Source of the DNA: Bursaphelenchus xylophilus
Taxonomy: Eukaryota > Nematoda > Chromadorea > Rhabditida > Aphelenchoididae
Assembly: GCA_904066235.2 (NCBI GenBank)
Contig: CAJFCV020000006.1
Coordinates: 6,386,001-6,450,000 of the forward strand
Direction of reading: 5' to 3'
Length of the DNA: 64,000 bases
Position numbers and translations under genes: made by a program. Every line of letters begins with the position of its first letter. The first letter of the stretch is position 1. A model generated the notes under the pieces. That model saw only the letters and a list, made by a program, of their open reading frames with translations, searched no databases and had not been told where the DNA came from. Shown piece after piece: positions 19,756 through 30,571 of this stretch.

Positions 19756-22700
19756 ATGTCAAGGGTTGTGGATCCGAACAGCGCAGTTTTTTGTGCTATC
19801 AGAGATGGGTCCATCTTGAACAAGGCCAAGAACTTCAAGAAAGAAGAGTTGAAACCATTCCTTCCAGTTTTAATGTACAGAACCTTCTCGTCTTACGCTA
19901 CAGCTACATGTTTCAGTCAAGAATCGGATCGTTTGGTAAGTATATTATCAAGTTTTTAATTTCGTTTTTAGGATTACTTGAGAGCTTGTTTGATCGAATG
20001 CCGTGAAGGGAACGACATCTTGTTGTTCTTGAGGAATAACTATGAAGTTTTGGAACAACGATTTTTGGAGACGAAGAAAGGGAAACAGCAGTCTAATCTC
20101 AACCCAGGAAACTACTCGATGCTCTCTCTAAATGATAAACTTTTTTTGATCGGGTCGCACATTTTGAATAAAAGTAAGGTACCAAAACATACCCATTACT
20201 TTTTTAGTGACTGTTGACGCTCCTACCATTGAATCATTTGAGCCGTTTGATGCAGAATCCTATCAAGAAGAGGTGATTTGGATCATCTCCTTCTTGTGTT
20301 TCTACATCCCCTCTTTTTTTAATGTTGCCGAGTTTGCTCCATTACTCCTAAGATATTCTTATGGAAAACAACTTATTATGGGAGTAAGCTAATCGTTGTT
20401 AAGCAATTGTGGTTGTTTTCTAAATTTATTCTACAGTAATGGTGATTTTTGAACATCATTTATATTTTAGGTAATAATGAACCATCCTCAGCGAATTGAG
20501 AAAACTCTGATCAAACTTTTGTTTGCAAAAAATACTGATGAGGGGATTTGTATGCGCAGAAAGAACGATACGATATTTGGATTACTAAGGATTGATCCGA
20601 ATCAAGCTGAAGATTTTCTTGGGAAAGTTTTGGAAGCTGGTGGAAGGTACAGGCTGGCTGTCACCTTACTTTGCAGTCGGTTGATCCACGACAAGGTCTT
20701 TGTGAACACCTTGATATACCACTTGTTACAAAAAAATAACCAGTTTTCGGCATTCCTGATCAAACATGCCAATAAAGAAACGGCCGAGAAGATTCGAAAA
20801 AGATTTAATGAGATTCTTCAGTTGTATGTTTTTTTGTTTTATGAATTTTGGTTTAGAAGAAAACATCCGGAATCAAAAGAGCGAAGCATTATTTTACTCT
20901 GTGTTCTTTCTACGTATAATATAATCAGAGTCAATTCGAATGAGCCGAATCACATTTGGATCAAAGTTTTGACAGATACGAGTGTTACCAACGTACGATT
21001 ACTCAAGATTATGTTGGCCACAATCCTTGCGTGCCCTAATCTCCTCTCACAGAATCTCTACTCTGATTCTTCCGATTTCCATGAGATCTCCGAATTCTTT
21101 GCATATCTGAGAGAATTGACCAGAGAAGGAAATGCTTCTACCTTTGCTCCTTTGAATCAATTTATGCTATTAATAGCGATCCATTTGAAGGCCGATAATC
21201 AAGCCGAATTATCGAAACTCCTCTCATCAGAATTATCTCTTTCGGTAAGTCTATCTTTTCTTTGTAATTGTGTTTCAGATTGGCGATGTTTTGAGGAGGC
21301 AAGTTCAACTGAAGACATTATTCCTTCAAAAAGCAATGCTGGAAGAAGATCTTGCTCAGAAAGCGGCCAATCTAGGGGTCACCAAAGGGCTGGATAACAA
21401 CATGAGTGGATATCTTCCTGTGCATTGTATAAATCAGCTATTGGTCTCTCGAATATTCTCAAAGAATCAGATCAATATTCAAGACTGGATAAAGAAACAA
21501 CTCTTGGAGAGTCAACTACCAGTCCATCATGTCATGGTACAAATGTTGGAGAGCTTTGCGGCTTCCTGTTTTCCATCAGGCGATGACTACAATTATAATA
21601 CCAAGATAGATGAACTCTTCTTCTGGGTAAGTGGCTGGAGTTTGGTTTCGTGAAGGGTTTCTTCAGGATGTATTCAAAACTGAACTGTTTTCCAATGATA
21701 ACGTTCTGGCTACCCGCATATTATCTTTGTTCTACCTGTTGGCTTATACACGCAGAGTGGACACTACAGTAATTCAGTCGAATAAAGGTCGTCTGGTTCC
21801 CACTGGATACTCGGACGATCTCTGGGCCGAAATTCCTATCAGATACATCCTCTCCGTGATGGATGCTCGACACAAAGACTTTGAATTGATCCGCCCTTCC
21901 CTTCTTCATTATGTTGGGTCCAGTATCCCACATATGCTACCCACTTTGGACGCCAGTTTGGACAAGACCGAAGATGAACTTGCTCAGAAAAGTCGTCCTT
22001 TCCAACGATCAGTCGACCCAAAGAAGTTTGCTGAAGCTGTTGATAACATTAAGAACGATATAGTCACATTCACAAGACTTCTCAGAGTTATCGAATCAGC
22101 CCCAATTCATGAACAATATAATCATTACGATAGTATTATCAAGGCCGTTGCTGTGACGTTAGATGGAGAATTGTGTCCATTGGTGTTGGCCAGAAAATTG
22201 GCCAAGATTTGGAAAAGATTGGAGAATTTAATACCCAGGAAATTATACGAGAAGACGTTGGACTTGTGGCTAAACAGCTCTAGATCGGCTGGAAAAGGGC
22301 CAATTCAAGTGACAAACAGTCTTCTTCTCAAGGAGACTCCTCTCATCATGTTCAGGGTCGACGATCGCATCTTCAGAAGCCCCCCGCACTTTGAACTTCT
22401 CCTCAGAATGCTATCATTTTACCTGGATTCCGTGAAAAATACGAATTTGGTAAGGTTAACTAAGGCTGTCACAATGTCCGAAACCAGAGCGTAAGTTGGA
22501 AAGACGCAAATGATAAAGTTTTAGGGAAATTGATGAGAGACACCAACTCTTCAAGGGATTCACGGGAACCCAACATCTGGCTGTAGTCCAAGTTCTTCTA
22601 GAAATCTGCGATGGGGACGATAAAGAAGAGCCTACTCTAAACGAGATAAGAGACCTTGCCTGTGCCCAAATCCATCAGATGTTCGTCGCAGATCCAGCTC

Positions 22701-23231
22701 TTCCTAAATTGGTACACTTCAATGTAAGTAACAGATATAAGAGTTAGAGCTCCCTAGATGTATCCAGTCCGATTGATCCCCATGGTTGTTGATAAAGTGC
22801 CGTCCGCCCACGTTTTATTGGCTGAATTGCATGAATTAGTGCATCAATCACATATTCAGAGAAGAATATTTGCTGTTAATCTTATCGCAGAACTGGCGAG
22901 GAAGGTAAAGTTTATAAAAGGATAAAATTAATGGTTACAGTATACTATCCCAATGTCTCTGGCCGGCCTAGAGTTTATGGAGGACGTCCTGACAACTCTG
23001 ATTAATTCGAAGATAGACGAATCGGTGATAATCCTGTTCTCCAACATCGTCCCCGCTCTCAAAACCTTCATTAATCTCTCACCGATGCATTCAGAATCCG
23101 TTAAAAGTATGCTAAGCAGAATCCGAACTGTAGCCAAATCACGATTTTCTTTGTACAGAACCAATTATACATCGGATAAGTGTCCGGAACGAGTTTTGAT
23201 CAAAAATATCGATGCGGTTATTAGTTCCTAA
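19756..23231 (+). CDS. ints2: Integrator complex subunit 2 (INTS2)
   Basis: Large helical subunit of the nuclear Integrator complex, which processes snRNA 3' ends and terminates promoter-proximal transcription. The model has about ten exons separated by introns of about 30-80 nt. Diagnostic blocks in order: SGYLPVHCINQLLVSRIFSK followed by NIQDWIKKQL (INTS2 has a near-identical PIHCIYQLL...IKDWI segment), WAEIPIRYIL, SLLHYVGSSIPHMLP, LIPRKLYEKTLDLW, MFRVDDRIFRSPPHFELLLR, HQMFVADPALPKLVHFN and MYPVRLIPMVVDKVP. Each aligns in order with vertebrate INTS2. ATG 19756 gives MSRVVDPNSAVFCAIRDGSI. The predicted protein of about 1,000 residues is a little shorter than human INTS2 (about 1,200). An AATAAA lies about 60 bp after the stop. 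The gene is convergent with the sulfotransferase gene. Confidence 0.9.
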
Positions 23232-23363
23232 CCCTTTATTTAATTGCGATGAAAGGTACGATATGGACCAGGTGATTTTATTAATAAATCTGGATTTTAA
23301 GTGAATAAGTTTATGTACAAAAAGTGATTATTCTTTTATGGCGATCAAGTGTTTTTCTCATCC

Positions 23364-24428
23364 TTATGGCCTCATTTTTTCGTATCGATACTTTTTTTCG
23401 TGTTTGTTCTCAATTTCTCTGTCAAACGTGGCGTCAAACTCGCTGACAGCAAACTCGTAGAATTCCTTTTCCATAATAAACACAGAGTTCTTGGAGATCT
23501 TCTCCAATGTTTCTCTTTTCGGTTCAATTTTTTTTGTCGTACTCCTCATATGTGATCGATTTCCTAGAGAGAAATTATTTCTTGAATGTAGTTACATTAC
23601 CGTCAAGTTGATCAAAATGATTGAGCGCGCCGGAGAAGAACGTAGGAAGAACCTTCTCCAGCACCAAGATCATCTCCCGGATCTTATCCGTATATCCCAC
23701 CAACAAATAATGATTTATGAGATTGCTTCTCGCTGTTTCAAAAGCCAGTCGGTTCCCTGGTTTTCTAAAAGAACATCATCGTTGAGTCATTAACATACTT
23801 GCAGAAGCTGTAGTGTCCACAAAAGTAAGGGATCTGAACCCATAACTTGTCAAGATCACAGTCCCGCCCTTTTCTCTGAATACATTCGTCAAACGTCTCA
23901 TTATTCCCCGATCTACTTCTCTTAAGTCCCACCCGATAGTTATCTCCATATCTGAGGAAGTAATAGTACGAAACGAACCTTTCCAAAGGTTCTCTCAGAA
24001 TATTAATGTAGATGGGGTTTCTTCGCCCAAAGCGATTAAAATTAAGAAAAGCCATGTGACCATGATATAGTGCAGGTTTCCTGGCATTCCAATCAGACAC
24101 ATTTCTCACAAAATCAGCTTGGTCTGCAGCGCTTAACGTGTTCATGTTCTTGGTAATATTGACATGGATAACATTAAAGCCATTCTTCTTGAACAAATCA
24201 TAACCAATTGCATTTGTAAAGGTAGTTGAGCCAGTCTTTGGTATCTAAACACAACTGGAAAGATATTTAAGAGCTTACCCTGTTGTAAACAACAATATTT
24301 GCTTGCAATGAAGGAGGGGAAGAAATTGGCTGAGAAGTAGAAGAGATGTCAGGGGATTTGAAGCAATAAAATACAATAAACACAAGGTTCACAACAGTTA
24401 GTATATTAACGATCGTGGTTTTGTTCAT
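23364..24428 (-). CDS. hst-2: Heparan sulfate 2-O-sulfotransferase (HS2ST1 / HST-2)
   Basis: Golgi type II membrane enzyme transferring sulfate from PAPS to C2 of iduronic acid in heparan sulfate; in C. elegans hst-2 acts in neuron and cell migration. ATG 24428 starts a short cytosolic tail (MNKTT) and a signal anchor ([18 protein letters not shown]). The PAPS 5'-phosphosulfate loop is IPKTGSTTF. Then come [10 protein letters not shown] (conserved catalytic-region histidine), [20 protein letters not shown] (3'-phosphate binding and substrate contact), a Cys-containing stretch ending [18 protein letters not shown], and KMENEFYEFAL-like [10 protein letters not shown]. Introns are about 35 nt: one ends in TTTTAG before AAAACCAGGG, and another is GTAATG...CTCTAG. 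A stop-free frame requires these introns, which supports the model. Confidence 0.9.
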
Positions 24429-24486
24429 TTTACGATCATGGCGTTAGGGTTCCAACGAACTCTATAAATTTATAAATATAACAATC

Positions 24487-24574
24487 AGGGGTGGCAAACG
24501 GGCCTCTTTTTTCGAATTCAAGCCGGGCCCGGAAATCAGGCCTCACAGGGTCGGCCCGCTGGCCACCCATGGTT
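24487..24574. mobile_element. Very short hAT-like inverted repeat
   Basis: CAGGGGTGGCAAACGGGCC at the left matches the complement of GGCCCGCTGGCCACCC at the right, about 85 bp in total. CAGGGGTGGC ends are typical of hAT elements. An 8-bp duplication is not clear (ATAACAAT versus GTTATAAT). Confidence 0.35.
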
Positions 24575-24592
24575 ATAATTGTATCATACAGG

Positions 24593-25352
24593 GTGGTCAG
24601 AGAAATTCCGCGGAAAGTTTTTGTCAATATTTCGTTCAGACAAGATATCCAAAAAATTCTTTTTGTAGTAGAAAGAAGATGGGCGGTTTTTTGCATAAAA
24701 TTTTTTTTATCAACAACGCGGAAAGTAGTGTATTCGGCGGAGGCTCTTGTTCGCGTTTCTGGTCGTCACACACTTTTTTATGATGCTGAAACTACCGGAA
24801 AGACTTAAAATTTTTTGCATAATGAATCAGAAGGCCGGCGACAGCGCTATGCGATCGCATTTAGCGAATGCAGGGTGCATTTTAGCCGCTGCAACACCGA
24901 CAAAGTCTGAGCGAACAGTGCGGAGGCTTGGGAAGCAGGGCAAAGAGACGCAGCATATTTTGTTTTTTTCTGGTCCATCAAGCCGGTCGCCGATAGCTAA
25001 ACTTATGCCAAGGCTTGGCGACGAAATTTTGGAGGGCATATGGAATGATAGGAGCATAAGATTTTTGTCAGGCCATTTCTTATCCAAAGCCGAGTTATAG
25101 CCTTCGCCGATACGGCAGGCGTCCGCCATACCTTTGCCGAACGGTTGATAAACATAAAAATAAGCAAAAATCATAATCAAGCGTTTAAGATTGGTGTGTG
25201 ATGACCAAAAAAGCACATTGGCGGAGAAAAAATGCTTAGGAATAAACGCCCATCTTCTGCTTTCTACTACAAAAACAATCTTTGAATATCTTGGCTGATT
25301 GCCAAGAGATCAACAAAAATTATCCGCTGAATTTCTCTAGCCACCCTCTATT
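24593..25352. mobile_element. ~760-bp inverted-repeat element (CAGGGTGG ends) 5' of the sulfotransferase gene
   Basis: The left end CAGGGTGGTCAGAGAAATTC continues for roughly 110 bp. It matches the complement of the right end (GAATTTCTCTAGCCACCCTC), including GTAGTAGAAA and AAGATGGGCG inner blocks. The ends resemble mariner-type CAGGGTG termini. It contains short open frames but nothing transposase-like. Confidence 0.7.
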
Positions 25353-25500
25353 TTGGCTAGACATAAAACAGGCTTTTATAGAAAAATATTTTACCCTTCC
25401 ATAATTTTTCCCGACCACGAAAACATCGGTCTGGCATTTCGTATTTCTTGTGGTTTTCACGGTTTGCAGATTTTTGTTGTCGATCTCAAGGTGTTTAGTA

Positions 25501-27129
25501 ATGTCACATGAATCAATTGTACAGTTTAAAGAGTTTACAGGTAATAAAATGTGTTATTATTAATATTGACTTTACATTAATTGTTTGATTTACGAGATTT
25601 TAGGTGTTACGGATGATACAATAGCGACGCAAATGCTAGAATGTTGCGAAGGAGACGTGAGTCGTGCCGTCGAGCTTTATTTTGCCCGACAAGCTGTGGT
25701 TGAAGATGGCCACGACGTTCAAGTTATGGATGATGTGCAGGTGATTAAACAAGACGACGACGATGTGATGATCGAAGAATCATCCAAGGTCCAAAATACT
25801 CCGATAGTCGATGAGGATGGAGTTAGAGCTCCAATGCAGAGAGTTCAAGGCCGGCTAGTTGAAGGATCGTTTAGGGACCAATATGGCACAAGGAGAAGAA
25901 GAGCGGCTCATCCAATCTTCGAGCAGAATCATGAAGAAGCGGGTATGTTTGTTCCACTCTTGAAACGTTATGATTTGTATAAAGGTTCTTCTGGTATGTA
26001 CAGTTACAATGGGGAAGAAGACATTGCTGGGCCTGCAAATAAACGACAGAAGAGTCTCATGGAGATCTTTAGGCCACCTATAGACATTATCAGCCGACAC
26101 AAATGGGACCCTCTTCTGATGCTTGCCCAGAAGAAGTCTATGTGGATTCTCGTGAATCTTCAAGATTCGACAGAATTTGCATCTCAGGTTTTAAACCGAG
26201 ATGTTTGGTCGAATGTGACGCTGAAAGAACTGATCAAGGTCAATTTCCTGTTCTGGCAGATGTATCGTGATAGTGCTGAGGGTCACAGAATTGCAAGTTA
26301 CTACTCGGTAACTGAGTTCCCAGCTGTTTTTATTGTTGATCCTCGGACTGGGGAAATGGTCCAATCAATTTCGTCTATCGATCCAGATGCCATGTTGCAT
26401 GTGTGTAAGGCTTACAATACTCTTTCCTAAATTTTTTAGTGTCTGATTTTACCGAAAAGTACCCTACATTCCAAGCGCGTGATTCCTTCATTAAAGAAGA
26501 GCTGGTCCAGAATAAGATGAACTACGTAGATTCAAAGCTTAGGACTCCTGGTGTTCCCGGAAGCTCGAAAAGTCGTGCCGATGGGCCTGTAAGTGTCCTG
26601 TCCATAACTTTTAAAAAAATACTGGATGTTACGCTGGATAAATTTACATATTTAGACTCCGAAACTTTCTTCGATGTCTCAAGATATGGCCAGCATTCAG
26701 GCCAAAAGAATGAAAAGAATTGTCGTCATTGATAGCGATGGTAGGTTATAACAGGAATCGTCTAAACTTTGTTTAGATGATGAAGACTCGGAATCCCCTA
26801 AGCCTTTAACTCCGCCTTCGTCCAATTCCTCAAACTACGCGATATCATTTCAACCTTGGAGATCCTACGTCCCCTCAGATGTTGATCCGTCCAACAAGGT
26901 CTCAATTGTGTTGAGGATGCCCGATAACAGCCGAGAATCTTTGGATATTCCGCTTGAATCCCCCATCGAAACTTTGTTTGCTTTTATTTCGGAAAAGGAC
27001 TTGGATGCCAGTCAATATAACTTCGTCCTGACTTTTCCACGAAGAGTTTTCAAAATCGAGAATGCCAAGGAGACACTCCAACAGTTGGGCTTCCACAAAC
27101 AAGAACTAATCCATGTGGAACGTGTTTGA
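25501..27129 (+). CDS. ubxn7: UBX domain-containing protein 7 homologue (UBA-like, UAS, UBX)
   Basis: Cofactor linking p97/VCP (CDC-48) to ubiquitylated substrates and cullin ligases. Five exons (25501-25540, 25604-26404, 26440-26588, 26656-26740, 26777-27129) give 475 aa in frame. Domains: an N-terminal UBA-like helix bundle (ATQMLECCEGDVSRAVELYF, residues about 18-40); a linker rich in Asp and Glu; the thioredoxin-like UAS domain (about 170-300, with MWILVNLQDSTEFASQVLNR and YYSVTEFPAVFIVDPRTGEM); and the C-terminal UBX domain (SIVLRMPDNSRESLDI to LTFPRRVFK). The UBX loop is F-P-R, the p97-contacting motif. A UIM was not clearly seen. It runs convergent with the GLD-2-like gene, with 165 bp between stop codons. 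Confidence 0.9.
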
Positions 27130-27293
27130 TATCGGGTGATGCAATTTAAATCTCTTTAATTTATTGTATTAACTAACAACAATAAACTATATTTGAAGAA
27201 TTTATGTTAGCCAGTTACGTTGTTTTCAAATTTCATTTACAGCACAATTTATTAAATAAAAAATACCCGTAACAAAATGCCCGTTTGCTTTGA

Positions 27294-29562
27294 TTACACT
27301 GTTTCATCCCATTCCCCCTTGGCATGGGATGAAAATTTCTCTCTATTCCGTTGTCTCTTTGATCGATATTCTTTTTCGACACTGTAGAGCGTAGCCAAGC
27401 TGGGACTCCGATAGATAAGATCCGCCATTTCTCTAAATTGTTCATGGATGTGAGCAATATCCGTTTGATGCCTCAGATTCTTGGGTACCGTAATTTCATC
27501 GTAAGGTTCTTCGAGGAAGAAACTAGAAGTTGCACCCTTCGGATAAGCATCCCCATAAGCACTAAAAAAACGGTAAAGTCCTTTCATAAGCTTACTTCAT
27601 GTCAACTGCTTCTCCTGTCTTCACTCGGATTCCCCAGCCTTTCATATCAAAGTGAGAATAATATCTAAGGAATCCGATTAACAGTTCCCCGACATTCATG
27701 TGATTCCGCTCTAACTTCAGATATTGCGGATCCAATCCTTCCAAAGAAGTTGACAAATCTCTTGGTTCGAGAGTGCCGTCGAATCTTGAGGGAAAAATTT
27801 TCATAAGATTGGGTAGAACGGGGGGATACACACCACATTGAAGGTAATGGACGATGAGCAGAACCAATGCGTAACTAAGAAAATAACATATAGTTAAGTG
27901 ACTGTCTACCTGTTGAATCTCTTTTCATCCACAATCTTCACCTTCTTTCCCCATTCCTTAAGAACCACAGAAAGGATTGCCAGACGTCGATCAAAGCTTT
28001 AAATAAACGGTCGCGTGCCTTAATTAACTCACTTTACCAAGCCACCCAGAAGATATGAATTGTAAACACCGGCGACGCAATTACAATTAATGTCAACCTC
28101 CATCAACTTCTTTTGATCAGTGAGTCCAACTTCCTGTAAATTAATCACCATTTTCGCAATTGGGACAGTGGCAGCCACAAGTTTCAAGTGATAGATTCCC
28201 GGGATACCATTCAAGACTTCGGCGATTCTATTCAGCATGAAATGATTCACCTACGATAACGTGTTAGGTGTTACAGTATCCTAGGTACTCGACATACCCT
28301 TCTCTCCTTGTACCTCTCGATAGGAAGTTCGGACGGATCATATGACTCTTGGGTTTTGATGACATAACAAAGATCAATATCTGCGAGTACGGTGCCACAA
28401 GAACTGACAGTAGACCCTCCACAAGTCAGATATCCTCCGGGATAGACAGGTTTTAGTTGTTCATTCAGCCACTCAATTAGCTTCTCACGAGTTTTTCTTT
28501 CTTCTACCGTCTAAATAATACAACATCACTATTCATTCTTAAAAGACCATTTCTGAGTCAGTGAATCAGCCGAGGACATAGGAAAAAATCGAATTCGAGT
28601 TTTTTGCATTAAAATGACTGTTGGTAGGTGCTAAACAAAAGCAAATAATATGCTTCGAAGTAAGAAAGACTTGGTTGGTGTAGAAATATTTTTATATGCC
28701 CGTCGATTTGAAACACCTGAGTAATCGCACGCAGTTTCACCAATTCATATTAATAATAACACCAACTCACGTTGGAGGCAGGGGAAATTTTTTTTGTGCA
28801 TCGAGAGTGAATTTTTCTTTGATCTTTAAAAGATCTAACCAAAAGCTCAAAATTTTGTGCAAGAATTCTGAAGAAAACTGTGTTTAGAAGAACAAGTTTA
28901 AAGCTAGCCCAGAGTATTCCCGGCTGTTTAATCAACGTTATTGAAGCCTCGGGTAACGTAGAAATTAGGCTAATAAACCGAGTTCGTAAGTGCGGTTAAG
29001 AAAACATACAAAATTTGGGTCTTTTCTACTTTTTTCCAAATTGTGGAAATTTTTGACTCAAGATTTGTATTACACCAATGCAATGTGACACATTTCTACT
29101 GACAACCAAAAAAGTAACAGCAATTTTTAAAGTGCGGTTATAATTTTGTCCAGCACAGTACACAATCGCTTTGAGCCGTTTCTAAAACTTATTTTTCGAG
29201 TGATATTTGATTACTGTAAAATCAATACTATTGTAAAAACGGAAAGCTAAGGGGAGAATAAGGCAAGAATGTTACAGTAAAACGCTAGTAAAACGCTTCC
29301 GGCCATATTAAAACAAAAATCTTAAAACCGATTTTTGAATGCCCACGCCCAACTGGCGGCCGATTCAGTGACCAGAAATTGTGTTTTAACTTGTAAGATT
29401 ATCGCTTACAATACTGTTTTTGTTGAACATTTCTTCCATCTCTTCTGTTAATGTTTCAAAGTTACTAGAGTCAATTTTTTGATACTTGAAATGTACATTG
29501 TTGGTTTTGCTGACATGAGGAAGGTTGTGGGTGACTCCCCAGATCTCATATTCACCTTCCAT
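27294..29562 (-). CDS. GLD-2-like non-canonical poly(A)/poly(U) polymerase
   Basis: DNA polymerase beta-like nucleotidyltransferase of the GLD-2/Cid1/TUT family, adding A or U residues to RNA 3' ends. Six exons (29410-29562, 28298-28510, 28033-28250, 27910-27996, 27596-27874, 27294-27561) give 405 aa in frame. Catalytic block: YLTCGGSTVSSCGTVLADID followed by LCYVI, where known enzymes have a GS...D-x-D; here the two carboxylates read ADIDLC. The central domain has FDRRLAILSVVLKEWGKKVK and ALVLLIVHYLQCGVYPPVLP. The PAP-associated region has NVGELLIGFLRYYSHFDMKG and a C-terminal FLEEPYDEITV (family: I/E-D/E-P-F/Y). A TTTCCTTTCAG acceptor immediately precedes ATG 29562, suggesting trans-splicing. 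It sits 150 bp downstream of TADA1. Intron 1 (28511-29409) is 899 nt of AT-rich sequence. Confidence 0.8.
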
Positions 29563-29711
29563 CTGAAAGGAAAATAAGAGAATAATTTAATAAACAAAAG
29601 TATTTAGGAAAATCAATCCAGTTTGAATTCTCTCGGTAACGTAATAACTGATTTATTTCTGATCAAAATATTGAGGTCGAGATCATTAATGACGTTGTTA
29701 AATAAAAATCT

Positions 29712-30325
29712 TCAGATACCAAACATTGAACTAAAATCCTTGGCCATACGGGGTTCCAAGAGCCAATGGAACTTCTCCACTGCATTTACAACATCCTTCA
29801 ATGAAATTTCTTTCTTCGTACTACAAATATAGAAGTTGATCACCTTTTCCCTTACCGTATCGGATCCAAATAAGAAAATCCAAAACTGTTTGTCTGTACA
29901 TCTGAATCCACTAGCCTTGCATATTTGATTATCTCGGATACAGTACACCTGGCATCCTCCTTATTAAAAATTACTCCAGAAAGGCCTACAGAAATCAGAT
30001 GATAATAAATTTGATCAAAAATCTCTTCGGCTAGACTTTTCTTCCGTTTTCTTGTTCGCTTGAAGCATTCGTCAAGTGACATCTAAACGTACAACTCATT
30101 TAAAAATGAACTTACATCCATGAAGTCAGCAATATTGAGAATAAATCTCGAGTGGAGATCGATTGGAATCAAGCCCTTGGCCTTCTTCTCAAATATGGCC
30201 AGACTTATCTTCTTAGTCGCGAACTTTCTCGCCAACTTCAAGTATTCTTCTGATACATAAGGCCCCGCCTTTTCATCTAATTCTTTCTGAAGTTGACGGA
30301 TAACATCATTGCTGTTCTGAGCCAT
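29712..30325 (-). CDS. tada1: SAGA complex subunit TADA1 / Hfi1 (ADA1) homologue
   Basis: Histone-fold subunit of the SAGA coactivator. Exons 30116-30325, 29856-30082 and 29712-29820 give 181 aa. The N-terminal module YVSEEYLKLARKFATKKISL then IFEKKAKGLI corresponds to the ADA1 pattern Y-W-x(4-6)-K-x-W-F-x-x-K-I-S-K-E-E-F. IDLHSRFILNIADF corresponds to H-N-x-F-L-L-A-I-L. A nuclear-type basic stretch FKRTRKRKK follows. The end has YLDPIRTKKEISLKDVVNAV, matching the conserved C-terminal 'D-L-x-x-A-L' helix region. It is about half the length of human TADA1, with the central part much reduced. A possible SL acceptor CTCCAG lies about 45 nt upstream of the ATG. It lies between RME-6 and the GLD-2-like gene, same strand. 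Confidence 0.65.
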
Positions 30326-30571
30326 CCGAAAATTTGACTTGGTTCGAATGAACATTATCGCCGGATGCAAGTATTAATCCTGGAGAATACCAAAAGATCT
30401 ACCATCTGACGTAAAATAGAGGTTTTATCAAACAAAAATTTATATACATGATTATGTTTTAGTAAGACAATATAAAAAAGAGCACCAGAAGAGAGCCGAA
30501 AGAAGAATTAAAGATAAAGAAATAAAATCCCAACAAAGTCCATCAGACTATCCACAAGACAGCACTATAAG

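Noticed and set aside
24827..25216. 130-codon minus-strand frame inside the CAGGGTGG element, considered as transposase
   Set aside because: No D-D-E/D spacing or helix-turn-helix pattern, and the composition looks random.
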